A DNA stretch of 64,000 nucleotides from Hydrogenispora ethanolica. Its GTDB lineage: Bacteria; Bacillota; UBA4882; UBA8346. Position numbers and translations under genes: made by a program. A model generated the notes under the pieces. The model was given only the letters and a program-made list of their open reading frames with translations, made no database searches and had not been told where the DNA came from. Below are positions 50,575 through 58,669 of the stretch, in pieces. The DNA is taken from positions 186,001-250,000 of the forward strand of contig NZ_SLUN01000003.1 of NCBI RefSeq assembly GCF_004340685.1, in the 5' to 3' direction. Each line of letters begins with the position of its first letter. The first letter of the stretch is position 1.

Positions 50575-52257
50575 TTATTGAAATCCATCTTTGATATAAT
50601 CGGTCAGGCGTTTCGGTGTGCTCAACACCACGGATTGGAGGGTCATGTTCTGATTGAGTGTTTTGCCACTAGTGACTGTTACCCCAACATGGGCAAACAT
50701 ATCTCCGGTACCTACTTGACCATCAAGATTAAAATCGATAAAGGCACACATGATAACCGATCCTGCCGGAATATTGCTGATGGAATAGCTGCCGTTGCTG
50801 GCGGCATTGCTCATTGAGCTACAAGTTGAAGACTCCGGAAGATAGTAAAAGACTTTGGTGGCTGCGGCACCAGAAGGTGAGCCATTTACGGCGGCATAAG
50901 CATCAGGCAGACCATATCCAAGCTGATTATTGAAGCTACCATTTCCCGCCGCTTTGAGAGTTTGGCGGACCACAGATGGGTTTGTAATGCCATGAGAATA
51001 AAGTAATGCCACAATCCCTGCGACATGTGGACTGGCCATTGAAGTCCCAGCCATCCAGATATAGGTATTTTGTTGGGTTTGTTTATCATAAGTTGTACTA
51101 AAAACATACGAAGTGATCGTTTCAGAATTGCCGGAACCGCCAGGTGCGCAAACCCAGATTTCAGGTCCGTAATTAGAATAAGGGGCTATGTTTCCTTGAT
51201 AGTCCGTGGCGGATACGGCAATTACCCCTGGGTAATTTGCCGGAAAACCCACAAAGCTTTTTTCGTTACCGGCAGCGGCAACTATTGTAACATTCCGGTC
51301 TATTGCATATTGGAGGGCAGTTTTAAAAGTTTGAGGAGCGGAACCGACGGGAAATTGACCTGTTAAACTCATATTAATGATATTGGCGCCATGATCGACT
51401 GCCCAATATATGCCGTTAGTAATCATTGCTGTAGTTCCGTTGCCATCAGCGGCTAAGACCCTAACCGGCATAATCTTTACATTCCAGCCGACTCCGGCCA
51501 TTCCTTGAGCATTATTTGTTACGGCACTAACGATCCCAGCGACATGGGTTCCATGGCTATAACGATTATCATTGTCATAGTATTGATTGTCCGAGGGAAC
51601 TGCGTCCCAATCTACGAAATCATAACCGCTAACCAAATTAGAAGCCAAATCTGGATGACTGGTAGAAATCCCCGTATCCAGAACAGCCACGACTACTCGG
51701 GGATTTCCTTTCTGAATCGACCAAGCTCTTGATAAATTTAATAAACTATAATTCCAAGTTTGATATGTAGTATATTCGCTGTCATTCGGTGTTACCGATA
51801 AATCAGCGGCATGCAGAATTAAGTTGTCTTCTACATAAAGAATATCAGAGTTGGCCTTAAGTGATGATTGTTGAAAAGTTTGTGGATCTATTTGAACAAC
51901 GTAGACATTATCCGGCCCATAAATCTTATGCTTTAAAATGCCGCCAAGATTGGAGAGCAGTTGTTGAACCTCTCCTTCAGACATTCCAGAACGAAATTTA
52001 ATAATTTTTTCATTAGCGACGCTGGACCGACGGATCCGAGAGCGCGCTACTCCCACAGAAGCAAATGGTTGAGTTTTTAAACTTAGTTTAGATATATCCG
52101 CTGTGTAAGTGGTTCCAACAATCCCGGATACCGTTCCCGTCCCCGGTATTGGATTGTCATTGCCGCCGTCGCTGTTGCCGCCACCCCCGCCACCGCAACC
52201 TGCCACAACAATTATCAAAAAAGCAGCGAGAATAAAGTGAAAACTTTTGGCGTTCAT
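50575..52257 (-). CDS. Subtilisin-like serine protease, lipoprotein (S8 family)
   Basis: A 560-residue exported protease. The signal peptide ends in lipobox 'VAGC', followed by a Gly-rich linker. An N-terminal propeptide-like domain (about residues 60-150, 'YVVQIDPQTFQQ') precedes the S8 catalytic domain with Asp in 'VVAVLDTGIS', His in 'SHGTHVAGIVSA' and Ser in 'MAGTSMASPHVAGIVALL'. A C-terminal carbohydrate-binding-like beta domain follows ('FIDFNLDGQVGTGDMFA'). ATG 52257 follows AAAAGGAG. The gene is clearly AT-richer than the transporter genes upstream and lies in the presumed island behind tRNA-Thr. Confidence 0.92.
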   Translation of the reverse strand: MNAKSFHFILAAFLIIVVAGCGGGGGGNSDGGNDNPIPGTGTVSGIVGTTYTADISKLSLKTQPFASVGVARSRIRRSSVANEKIIKFRSGMSEGEVQQLLSNLGGILKHKIYGPDNVYVVQIDPQTFQQSSLKANSDILYVEDNLILHAADLSVTPNDSEYTTYQTWNYSLLNLSRAWSIQKGNPRVVVAVLDTGISTSHPDLASNLVSGYDFVDWDAVPSDNQYYDNDNRYSHGTHVAGIVSAVTNNAQGMAGVGWNVKIMPVRVLAADGNGTTAMITNGIYWAVDHGANIINMSLTGQFPVGSAPQTFKTALQYAIDRNVTIVAAAGNEKSFVGFPANYPGVIAVSATDYQGNIAPYSNYGPEIWVCAPGGSGNSETITSYVFSTTYDKQTQQNTYIWMAGTSMASPHVAGIVALLYSHGITNPSVVRQTLKAAGNGSFNNQLGYGLPDAYAAVNGSPSGAAATKVFYYLPESSTCSSMSNAASNGSYSISNIPAGSVIMCAFIDFNLDGQVGTGDMFAHVGVTVTSGKTLNQNMTLQSVVLSTPKRLTDYIKDGFQ

Positions 52258-52704
52258 TAGCAATCTCCTTTTATATAATTTTTCATATATTACCATTAAA
52301 ATCCTTTTCCCTTTTAAAATCAATATAAAAAAATTATGCAGGGATGGAGTTTAATTTCTAATTTATATTAATAATTAAAATGGATAAATTACCGTATTGT
52401 GCGGGAGCGGCCAGTAGCTATTTCATGAAAGAGGTATGCGCGTGGACAGTTTCATTAAAGATTATGAATGCTTTCTCGGACTTTTGTCGACGCTTCCTTG
52501 GCTCCAGTTCAAGCAAGGTTTTTGAAAGATCGCTTTAAGGTAGTCGAATTACTGCAATCTTGCTGCAATTGAGTCAAAAATAATAACCGGGAAAAAATTA
52601 GTCCCCGGTTATAGTTTATAGTCTTGAAATTTTTATTTTTTAGCCTTCCTTTACCGAGGAAGGTTTTTTCATATGCGCGGTCGTACCTATGCTCTCTTTT
52701 TCCT
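52258..52704. other. AT-rich intergenic region between the protease and nitroreductase
   Basis: The gap contains two hairpins. AACCGGG/CCCGGTT (about 52582-52612, T-rich on the minus strand) is a candidate terminator of the fluoride operon. AGCCTTCCT/AGGAAGGTTTTTT (52642-52669) is a candidate terminator on the plus strand. No ORF with a ribosome site is visible. Confidence 0.45.
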
Positions 52705-53238
52705 TTACCGATTATCCTCGCAATAGTTCTCATACATTACGGTATCCTCAAGCGGTTTTCTTTCGGTTTGATGGCGGTCGGAACTCAAAAATCCCTTGGC
52801 GGGATAACCCAGGATAAGTAATGCGGTTGGCTCAATGGATCCGGGTATGTTAAATTCCTTTCTGATAATTTCGGGATCAAACAGTCCCACCATCACGCTT
52901 CCGATATTCAATTCCCTTGCGGCCAGCATCATGTGGTCGCAAATAATGCCGATATCCAAATCACCCGAACATTTTCCGTCAAAGGGCCGTATTAAAGGTT
53001 TCCTTTTATCCTGACATACGATGAGGATACATGGAGAACCGAAGGTTTGATATGCTTTTTGAACCTTGAGAATATTCTCCGGCCGTTGAACAACGATGAT
53101 ACGCTGGGGTTGCTTATTGCAGGCGGTTGGCGCCACACGTCCGGCAGCTAAAATTCGGTCCAGATCGTCTTTGGGGATTTTTTTATCGGTAAATCCTCGC
53201 GTAGTGCACCGTTGTTTTGCTAATTCTAAAAAAGCCAT
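52705..53238 (-). CDS. Small nitroreductase-family protein
   Basis: A 177-residue flavin reductase-like protein of the nitroreductase family: 'KQRCTTRGFTDKKIPKDDLDRILAAGRVAPTACNKQPQRIIVV' is the N-terminal FMN-binding motif and 'DIGIICDHMMLAARELNIGSVMVG' the second. The length is at the short end of the family. ATG 53238 follows GGAGGAATTTC; the longer frame to 53385 lacks a ribosome site. It is the last gene of the crcB operon on the minus strand; a fluoride link is by position only. Confidence 0.88.
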   Translation of the reverse strand: MAFLELAKQRCTTRGFTDKKIPKDDLDRILAAGRVAPTACNKQPQRIIVVQRPENILKVQKAYQTFGSPCILIVCQDKRKPLIRPFDGKCSGDLDIGIICDHMMLAARELNIGSVMVGLFDPEIIRKEFNIPGSIEPTALLILGYPAKGFLSSDRHQTERKPLEDTVMYENYCEDNR

Positions 53239-53381
53239 TTTGAAATTCCTCCATGCGCATCTCGATATCCATCCGCGCTGCATCGGCTTCAAGCTTACAG
53301 AAGGCGCATTTTTTGCAGTTTGGATCGCTTCCGACACGGTATTATAAGTTGAATGCCGCTCCATGTAGAGTTCTATCCTCA

Positions 53382-54407
53382 TCATTTTAGCGCGGTTTGT
53401 AAAACCATATCGCGACTGATCATCCCTTTAAAGATCCCTTGGGAATCGATAACCGGCAACCGCTTAAGACCTTTCTCGGTCATCAGTTTGACGGCTTCAT
53501 CGATAGTCGCCTCTTCTTTGATGGTAATCGGGTTTTTGATCATCACTTCTGAGGCCGTTCTTGCTTGAGCGTGTTTTACGAATTCATTCCATTGCCGTCC
53601 TTGTTCCGTTAAAGCCAGTTTACTCCGCAAAGAATCCCAAAAACCCGGTTGACCGAATATAAGCGGCAGTAAATCGGAGTCGCATATCAAGCCGATGAGT
53701 TTCCCTTCTTCATCAGTGACGGCGATTCGTTGAATTTCTTTACCGGATATTTTTGCGAACACTTCTGAAATCGGGGTATCGGGATGAACCGTCTCCGAGT
53801 CCCGCACGGCAACGGCCTTGACTGGCTGCGTGTTGTTTACCACGATATTTTGTTCCTGTAATGAGTGCCATGTTGGGACCTGCTTGGTGATAGTGTGAAA
53901 AATATCGATTCGAGCGATAATGCCTACCAATTTTCCGGCGTCATCGACCACGGGCAGTCTCTTCAGATGGTGGTTTACCATCGTTTGCACAGCGTTTTTC
54001 AGTAACAGATCTTGCTTGACGGTTACCAGGGGAGTGCTCATAACATCTTTGGCTGTTTTTCCGGCGATGCTTTTCATAAAGGCATTCAAATTTGCTTCGT
54101 CCAACTTTGGCAGCAACCCGAGGCGGATCGGCAATCCGGCCTTGGTCATCAGGTCATTCGACGTTATGATTCCGACGGGATGCTGTTCCGCATCGACGAC
54201 AGGAATTCCTTTTAACCTGTTATCCAGCATGAAATGAATCACTGAAGTAAGCGGCGTTGTCGGAGCGACGGTTTTAGGGGAGGCCGTCATGATTTCTTTC
54301 ACTTTGATTTGTTGCGGAATCAAATGTTTCGCCGAATGGTATGCGCGGACATCGATAGTTTCAATCGCAATGATCCCATCCACGACCATCTCTTCGAGAT
54401 GGGGCAT
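53382..54407 (-). pseudogene. CBS-domain protein carrying the C-terminal half of a split DUF190 domain
   Basis: A 341-residue frame. Residues 1-28 ('MPHLEEMVVDGIIAIETIDV') are the second half of a DUF190 domain, whose first half is at 54584. The rest holds four CBS motifs in two pairs (around residues 38-95, 118-175, 195-250 and 285-340: 'VKEIMTASPKTVAPTTPL', 'AKDVMSTPLVTV', 'ASEVMIKNPITI'). CBS modules bind adenine nucleotides. DUF190-CBS proteins are commonly found beside crcB. Two hairpin elements separate the halves, so the original fusion is broken. The downstream part may still be translated from ATG 54407, but no ribosome site is evident. Confidence 0.8.
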
Positions 54408-54421
54408 GATGGTTTCTATAT

Positions 54422-54500
54422 AAGTTGAATTAAATTTCTGTTATGCATCATGTCCCTAAAGCCGGCCATGATGGGAAAATTAAGGAATTTAATTCAACTT
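54422..54500. repeat. MITE-like hairpin element H1
   Basis: 79 bp with perfect 14-bp terminal inverted repeats, AAGTTGAATTAAAT / ATTTAATTCAACTT, and an inner stem around CATCATG / CATGATG. The core is shared with the element upstream of the CarB-like gene (15280). It lies inside the split DUF190 gene. Confidence 0.85.
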
Positions 54501-54514
54501 ATTACCGCTGTAAT

Positions 54515-54595
54515 AGGATGAAATAAATTCCGATTTAATCTCATTTGCATTCGGCCTTAGGAATGCAAATATAGTAAAGATATTTATTTCATCCT
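54515..54595. repeat. MITE-like hairpin element H2
   Basis: 81 bp with perfect 14-bp terminal inverted repeats, AGGATGAAATAAAT / ATTTATTTCATCCT, and an inner stem ATTTGCATTC / GAATGCAAAT. Same architecture and size as H1 but different sequence; 14 bases lie between them. TA dinucleotides flank both. Confidence 0.85.
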
Positions 54596-54838
54596 ATATA
54601 GCTCGGCCTCAGGGATCAAAAGCTCAATGGTGACGGGCAAGTGATAGGATAAGTCAAGAATGTTGGTGGCGGAGATTTCGCCATTTTCATAATAACCCGC
54701 AATTCCTCGATTTACGATGCATCGAGCGGCTAATTTGAGGCTGCGGACATATTCGATGACGGCGTTATATAAAATCTTGCCGTGCCATCGAACATTTTCG
54801 CTGGTAAAGATCCTGATTTTTTTATATTGAAGTGACAT
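54584..54838 (-). pseudogene. N-terminal half of a split DUF190 gene
   Basis: An 84-codon frame: 'KIRIFTSENVRWHGKILYNAVIEYVRSLKLAARCIVNRGIAGYYENG' followed by 'ATNILDLSYHLPVTIELL' matches the first two thirds of DUF190 (a PII-like fold). It then runs into element H2 and stops after four foreign codons. The remainder continues at 54407. It starts 13 bases behind crcB. Confidence 0.8.
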
Positions 54839-54850
54839 TGTAGAGCCCCC

Positions 54851-55225
54851 TTAGATAGTCCTGCCAAGCCAGAGCCCAAGAAAAACAAGAGCTAAACCAC
54901 CTATATTGTTCAGCGCAAGATTGCCGAGTGCCGTAAGAAACTGGCCGTTCCCCATAAAATTGGTACTTTCCAGCGCATAGGTGGAAAAGGTAGTTAATCC
55001 GCCAAGAAAGCCGGTCATCAATAACAAGCGCACTGTCGGAGAAATGATATTTCGTCCTGCCAGGGAAAACCCCAATCCAATCAAAAAACAGCCAATGAGG
55101 TTGACTCCTAAGGTTCCCAAGGGAAAGCTATTCCCAAACCATTTCACAGCTAGCAATGAAAAAAGGTATCGACAGGCTGACCCTAACCCACCGCCGGCAA
55201 TGATGAATAAAATATTGATGAACAC
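54851..55225 (-). CDS. crcB: Fluoride channel CrcB/FluC
   Basis: A 124-residue fluoride-specific channel with four hydrophobic helices. 'AGGGLGSACRYLFSLL', 'FPLGTLGVNLIGCFLIG' and 'MTGFLGGLTTFSTYALES' (the central-helix break with its Phe and Thr/Ser residues) are FluC signatures. The dual-topology dimer releases cytoplasmic fluoride. GTG 55225 is preferred, since TAGGAG (55240-55235) is 9 bases upstream and the N-terminal length then matches the family; ATG 55234 abuts that site with no spacing. Two fluoride riboswitches precede it. First gene of the operon with DUF190, CBS and nitroreductase genes. Confidence 0.93.
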   Translation of the reverse strand: MFINILFIIAGGGLGSACRYLFSLLAVKWFGNSFPLGTLGVNLIGCFLIGLGFSLAGRNIISPTVRLLLMTGFLGGLTTFSTYALESTNFMGNGQFLTALGNLALNNIGGLALVFLGLWLGRTI

Positions 55226-55234
55226 ATAATCCAT

Positions 55235-55260
55235 CTCCTATCTCGCAATATATGTAGGAG
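55235..55260 (-). promoter_or_regulatory. Hairpin sequestering the crcB Shine-Dalgarno
   Basis: On the minus strand CTCCTA (55260-55255) is complementary to TAGGAG (55240-55235), the crcB ribosome site, with a 14-base loop. CTCCTA is also the 3' strand of the proximal riboswitch P1 stem, so ligand binding and SD sequestration are mutually exclusive. Confidence 0.7.
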
Positions 55261-55303
55261 TTATCAGCCCGAGATAGGCGTATGCGAACTCCATCGCTTT
55301 ATC
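55254..55303 (-). promoter_or_regulatory. Fluoride riboswitch, proximal (translational type)
   Basis: The minus strand reads GCGATGGAGTTCGC, then ACGCC-loop-GGGCTGATAACTCCTAC. It has the crcB-motif core: P1 GGAGT/ACTCC, the GCG/CGC helix and the GCC/GGC helix with GCTGAT. It lies directly ahead of crcB. It carries GATA where the usual form is GATG. It appears to control translation through the SD hairpin. Confidence 0.85.
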
Positions 55304-55382
55304 AAAGGTTCTTTTACTTTACTATCGGTTCTTCCATAACGATCACCACCGTAAGGTATTCCGTTTTGCTGGTATGGAGGAT

Positions 55383-55410
55383 GAACAGACGAATTGATTA
55401 TAGTCTGTCC
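55383..55410 (-). promoter_or_regulatory. Palindrome with TATAAT between the two riboswitches
   Basis: ACAGAC and GTCTGT are inverted repeats 12 bases apart; on the minus strand TATAAT lies between them. It could be an internal promoter with an operator, giving a transcript that contains only the proximal riboswitch. No good -35 is visible. Nothing else was recognised from 55304 to 55475. Confidence 0.35.
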
Positions 55411-55475
55411 ATTTGCGGGGGGAGTTCGATTTAACCCTTCATTCTACTGAACTAACTGGATAAGATAATCAGAAT

Positions 55476-55522
55476 AACAAAAACTCCCATGATTTAGCTT
55501 AATAAAACTAAAACACAGGAGT
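55476..55522 (-). terminator. Riboswitch-controlled intrinsic terminator (distal)
   Basis: On the minus strand ACTCCTGTG-TTTTAG pairs with CTAAA-CA-GGGAGT around a loop of about 10 bases and is followed by TTTTTGTT. The 5' strand of the stem is the 3' P1 strand of the distal fluoride aptamer. Confidence 0.8.
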
Positions 55523-55560
55523 CATCAGCCTTTGAGGCGGTTTTGGCGAACTCCATCGCC
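55516..55560 (-). promoter_or_regulatory. Fluoride riboswitch, distal (transcriptional type)
   Basis: The minus strand reads GGCGATGGAGTTCGCC, AAAACCGCC, TCAAA, GGCTGATGACTCCTG. This is a near-perfect crcB-motif (fluoride) aptamer with all helices and the GCTGATGACTCCT end. It overlaps a terminator, so fluoride binding should allow read-through toward crcB about 280 bases away. Confidence 0.92.
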
Positions 55561-55562
55561 TT

Positions 55563-55652
55563 TTAAAAGCTCAGAAAAGCAAGGGATAAAGTCGTTTTTT
55601 ACTCCGCTGAAAGGCTGATTTCCGTTTCGAAAGACTTTATCACATGGCTTTT
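55563..55652 (+). repeat. Double-hairpin element R10 (forward, 5'-truncated)
   Basis: Holds the second hairpin of the R family only: AAAAGCTCAGAAAAGCAAGG, GATAAAGTCG ... GACTTTATCACATGGCTTTTA. The first hairpin (AAGCGTTGTG...CACA) is missing. Read on the minus strand it lies between the predicted crcB promoter and the distal riboswitch. Confidence 0.85.
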
Positions 55653-55657
55653 AATAT

Positions 55658-55686
55658 ACTATATCATATCTTCAGGATTCGTTCAA
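55658..55686 (-). promoter_or_regulatory. Promoter of the fluoride operon
   Basis: On the minus strand TTGAAC (55686-55681) and TATAGT (55663-55658) are exactly 17 bases apart. Transcription would begin near 55651, directly ahead of R10 and the distal riboswitch. Confidence 0.6.
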
Positions 55687-55736
55687 TCGGCGGAATGGGT
55701 CGGCTGGGGTCCGTCATTTAAGCATGGAGAAATGGC

Positions 55737-56924
55737 TTAAGATTGGATTGGACACTTCATGGCTTCATGCGGCTCCTCCGCTTGCGTTTTTGGGGGCACC
55801 CGCACGAGGATGAAGCCGGCGATAATGGCCGTAAAAGGAACCACCAAGGTGAGGCCGATGGTCCCGGAGAAGGTCTTCAACAATTCGGAAGCGATATAAT
55901 TCATATTCATGATTCGCCAGAAGGGGATGCCTTTGGCTAACAGGTACATCAGCATGGTCATGGCTCCGCCAGAGTAGGCCAGCAATAGCGTGGTGGACAT
56001 CGTGCCAATGACCGCCCGGCCGATATTCAGCCCCGATTTGATCAACTCGGAGCGCCGAATGTCCGGCCTTTTTTCGCGAATCTCGAACATCGCCACCGCG
56101 ATATCCATGGCGACATCCATAATCGCTCCGGAGGCTGAGAGGATCACGCCGGCATAGAAGAGTTTGAGCAAGTCCAAGTGTTCGTAGCCGGAGAAACGCA
56201 AGGTGGCGGAGAATTCGGAAGTGGCGCCATTGACCCGCATCATTCCGCCGAAGATCAGTAAAATGATCCAGGTAAACAGGCAGCCGCTGAGCGAGCCCAG
56301 AAAAGCGCTCCATCCTTTTTGGTTGAATCCGGCCACCAAGAAGATTGTGACCAGGCAGATTAAGGCGACTATCGGCATGGCGAACAGCATGGGATCGGTC
56401 CGGCTCTCCAAACAGAAGGGGAGCAATACTTTTAAGATCACCATAATCGTAAAACCAAAGGAGACGATGGCTTTGACCCCGACCCAACCGGCCAGGCCAA
56501 TCAGGGCAGCCAGGAAAACCAGCGAGATGGCGAGCATCGCTCCTTCGCGCAGCGGTTCAAGCATCCGCGCGGCAATAATCCTGTCGCCCTGCTTGGAATA
56601 GCCTAAGAGCGCCTTTTCGCCCGGTTGAAAGAACCATTCCAATTCGAGCGAACCTTGCAGCAGATTGGCGGCTTGGATAATCCGGTTCCGGTCCGGACCG
56701 TCGAGTAGCCGGACTTTCACGCTTTGTTCGCCTTGACGGAAGATGCCGCGTTGAAAGACTAGCGAGTCATCGGTCTCCAGAACGATACAACGCGCCTCCC
56801 GCTCGCTGGCGGGGCGTTGATAGTATTTGGACAAGGGAAATAGGATCAGAATCGAAGTCAACACCAGGATCACCGCGCAAAAGACGATGTCCCGGAAAGC
56901 GGGATTCATTTTCAGTTGATTCAT
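55737..56924 (-). CDS. YibE/F-family membrane protein
   Basis: A 395-residue integral membrane protein. After an N-terminal helix (residues about 13-30) and a soluble domain, seven or more helices follow with the YibE/F signature 'YAGVILSASGAIMDVAMDIAVAMFEI' and 'GRAVIGTMSTTLLLAYSGGAMTMLM'. Transport or signalling roles have been suggested for the family; the substrate is unknown. ATG 56924 follows GGAGGAAACG. It is downstream of alkaline phosphatase on the same strand with a terminator between. Confidence 0.88.
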   Translation of the reverse strand: MNQLKMNPAFRDIVFCAVILVLTSILILFPLSKYYQRPASEREARCIVLETDDSLVFQRGIFRQGEQSVKVRLLDGPDRNRIIQAANLLQGSLELEWFFQPGEKALLGYSKQGDRIIAARMLEPLREGAMLAISLVFLAALIGLAGWVGVKAIVSFGFTIMVILKVLLPFCLESRTDPMLFAMPIVALICLVTIFLVAGFNQKGWSAFLGSLSGCLFTWIILLIFGGMMRVNGATSEFSATLRFSGYEHLDLLKLFYAGVILSASGAIMDVAMDIAVAMFEIREKRPDIRRSELIKSGLNIGRAVIGTMSTTLLLAYSGGAMTMLMYLLAKGIPFWRIMNMNYIASELLKTFSGTIGLTLVVPFTAIIAGFILVRVPPKTQAEEPHEAMKCPIQS

Positions 56925-56963
56925 CGTTTCCTCCGGATTTGCGCCATCGCTTACTTTGGAAAA

Positions 56964-56990
56964 AGGATGACCGTTGCCGGTCATCCTTTG
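56964..56990 (-). terminator. Terminator after alkaline phosphatase
   Basis: GGATGACCG and CGGTCATCC pair around a 4-base loop. On the minus strand the stem is followed by TTTTTCC. Confidence 0.85.
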
Positions 56991-57018
56991 CTATGGTGTT
57001 ATCGATTGATCGTGCCGG

Positions 57019-58449
57019 TTACCATTTCAAGCCGGCTTGCGCCACTTGGTTGAGCGCTTTACAGATATCGGTGTTGTCTTTATAGCCGGAGAACCGGGCC
57101 GCGCCGACGCCCTCGACGGTGGTCAGCACCGGAATTCCGGTATGAACATAAGAGGTCCAGAAGAGGTTGGCCCGGGTATTCATCAGGCGGCAGAAGGTCA
57201 TGGATACCGGCCGGTATCCGCCGTAGAGCGCGTTCAGTTGCTGCTTGCTCAGGCCGGCTTGCTCATCGGCGAGGGCCTTGGCAATTTGGGCCTTTTCGGA
57301 TTCGGTCGGATGGGTGAGGCCAAAATCGGCGGCCAGTTTCAAGATGCCGGACTGGGGATCCCGTTCATTTTTGAGGATGGCGGCCACTTTTACATCGGCC
57401 ATCTCAAAGGAGAGTTTTTGGTTGTAGAACAATTCCGGATTGACCCGGTATTCGGTGCCCATGGATAATCCGAGGCCGCCGCATTCATGGTCGCCGGTGA
57501 CAATGATCAAGGTTTGCGGATGTTTCTTCTTGAACTCCAGCGCCGCCGCGACCGCCTGATCGAGATCGAGCATGTTGGCGATGGTGCTGCCGGTGTCATT
57601 CGCGTGGCAGGCCCAGTCCACCTTGCCCTCTTCGACCATCAGGAAGAAGCCTTTTTTATTGGCCGACAAGAGGTCGATGGATTTCTTCACAATTTGGGGC
57701 AGGGGAAGATCGTCGGGCCCGCGGTCCAGGGCGTAGGGCAACGCTTCGTCGTTCATATCTCCGGGCAGGTTGGCCAGGACTCGTTGGCCGGGCTTGGCTG
57801 CCAGAAATTCTTTGGACGTGGTCGCCACGGTAAAACCCTTGGCCGCCGCTTCTTGATAGAGATCTCGTTTGTCCTTGCGGCTGGCCGGCGAGAAATGTTT
57901 CACTCCGCCGCCGCCCACGAACAAGTCGAATTTGCTGTTGATTAATTGTTCGGCGATTTCGTCATACTTATTTCTGCTGTCGATATGGCAATAGTAAGCG
58001 GCGGGCGTCGCGTGCACGATCTTGACGGAGGAGACGATGCCAACGGCGTAACCCTTGTTTTTCAACGCTTCACTGATATAGGGGGTTACGGTGGTTTTGT
58101 CTTCCCGGAGTCCAATCACGCCGCTCAGGGTCTTGTAGCCGGAGGAGAGCGAGGTGGCCGTGGAGGCGGAATCCGGCACGATGCTGGTGGAATCATAGGT
58201 GGTGTTCACACAGTTGACCCGTAGCGTATTCATGACCAGGCGCTTCTTTTGGTCGATTGCGGTCTTGCCCGGAGTGTTGTTTAATTGCAACTCCGCCACC
58301 TGGCGCTGGGCGATACCCATTCCGTCGCCGATAAACATGAAGATATACTTGGGAGGCGCTTCGGCGGCCGCAAAAACCTGGAGGGACAGGCAAGCGAAGA
58401 TGAGGGCAAGCACCAAGCCGAGCTTCCAAAAGGGTTGGTTTCGACGCAT
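57019..58449 (-). CDS. Alkaline phosphatase (PhoA family)
   Basis: A 476-residue secreted phosphomonoesterase. Signal peptide: 'RRNQPFWKLGLVLALIFACLS' cut near FAAAEA. Metal and active-site motifs are 'IFMFIGDGMG', the nucleophile Ser in 'VPDSASTATSLS', 'FLMVEEGKVDWACHAND' and 'IVTGDHECGGLGL'. It needs zinc and magnesium. ATG 58449 follows AAGGAGTG. A perfect inverted repeat lies in its promoter and a Fur-family regulator is divergent, suggesting metal-controlled expression. Confidence 0.93.
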   Translation of the reverse strand: MRRNQPFWKLGLVLALIFACLSLQVFAAAEAPPKYIFMFIGDGMGIAQRQVAELQLNNTPGKTAIDQKKRLVMNTLRVNCVNTTYDSTSIVPDSASTATSLSSGYKTLSGVIGLREDKTTVTPYISEALKNKGYAVGIVSSVKIVHATPAAYYCHIDSRNKYDEIAEQLINSKFDLFVGGGGVKHFSPASRKDKRDLYQEAAAKGFTVATTSKEFLAAKPGQRVLANLPGDMNDEALPYALDRGPDDLPLPQIVKKSIDLLSANKKGFFLMVEEGKVDWACHANDTGSTIANMLDLDQAVAAALEFKKKHPQTLIIVTGDHECGGLGLSMGTEYRVNPELFYNQKLSFEMADVKVAAILKNERDPQSGILKLAADFGLTHPTESEKAQIAKALADEQAGLSKQQLNALYGGYRPVSMTFCRLMNTRANLFWTSYVHTGIPVLTTVEGVGAARFSGYKDNTDICKALNQVAQAGLKW

Positions 58450-58477
58450 ACAGCTCACTCCTTCTAAAAAATGTTAA

Positions 58478-58497
58478 TTGAGATACAATCTCAATAT
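58478..58497. promoter_or_regulatory. Fur-family-like operator
   Basis: ATTGAGAT-ACA-ATCTCAAT, an 8-bp perfect inverted repeat with a 3-base spacer, 30 bases upstream of the alkaline phosphatase start. A second, looser inverted repeat (TCTCA...TGAGA) overlaps it at 58490-58512. Likely bound by the divergent Fur-family protein. Confidence 0.6.
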
Positions 58498-58669
58498 AAT
58501 GGAGTGAGATTATCCGCCCATTAATTGGTCTTTAAAGCCAATTTAAATCAATTTGGGGTTTGCTTTTCATGATCGCGGATATATGCTATATTAATTTTAA
58601 AGTCACAGGATAAGTCGATTTCGTGATGGGAATGGCTCCCGAATTCCGGCGAGGATAGGACAATGATCA

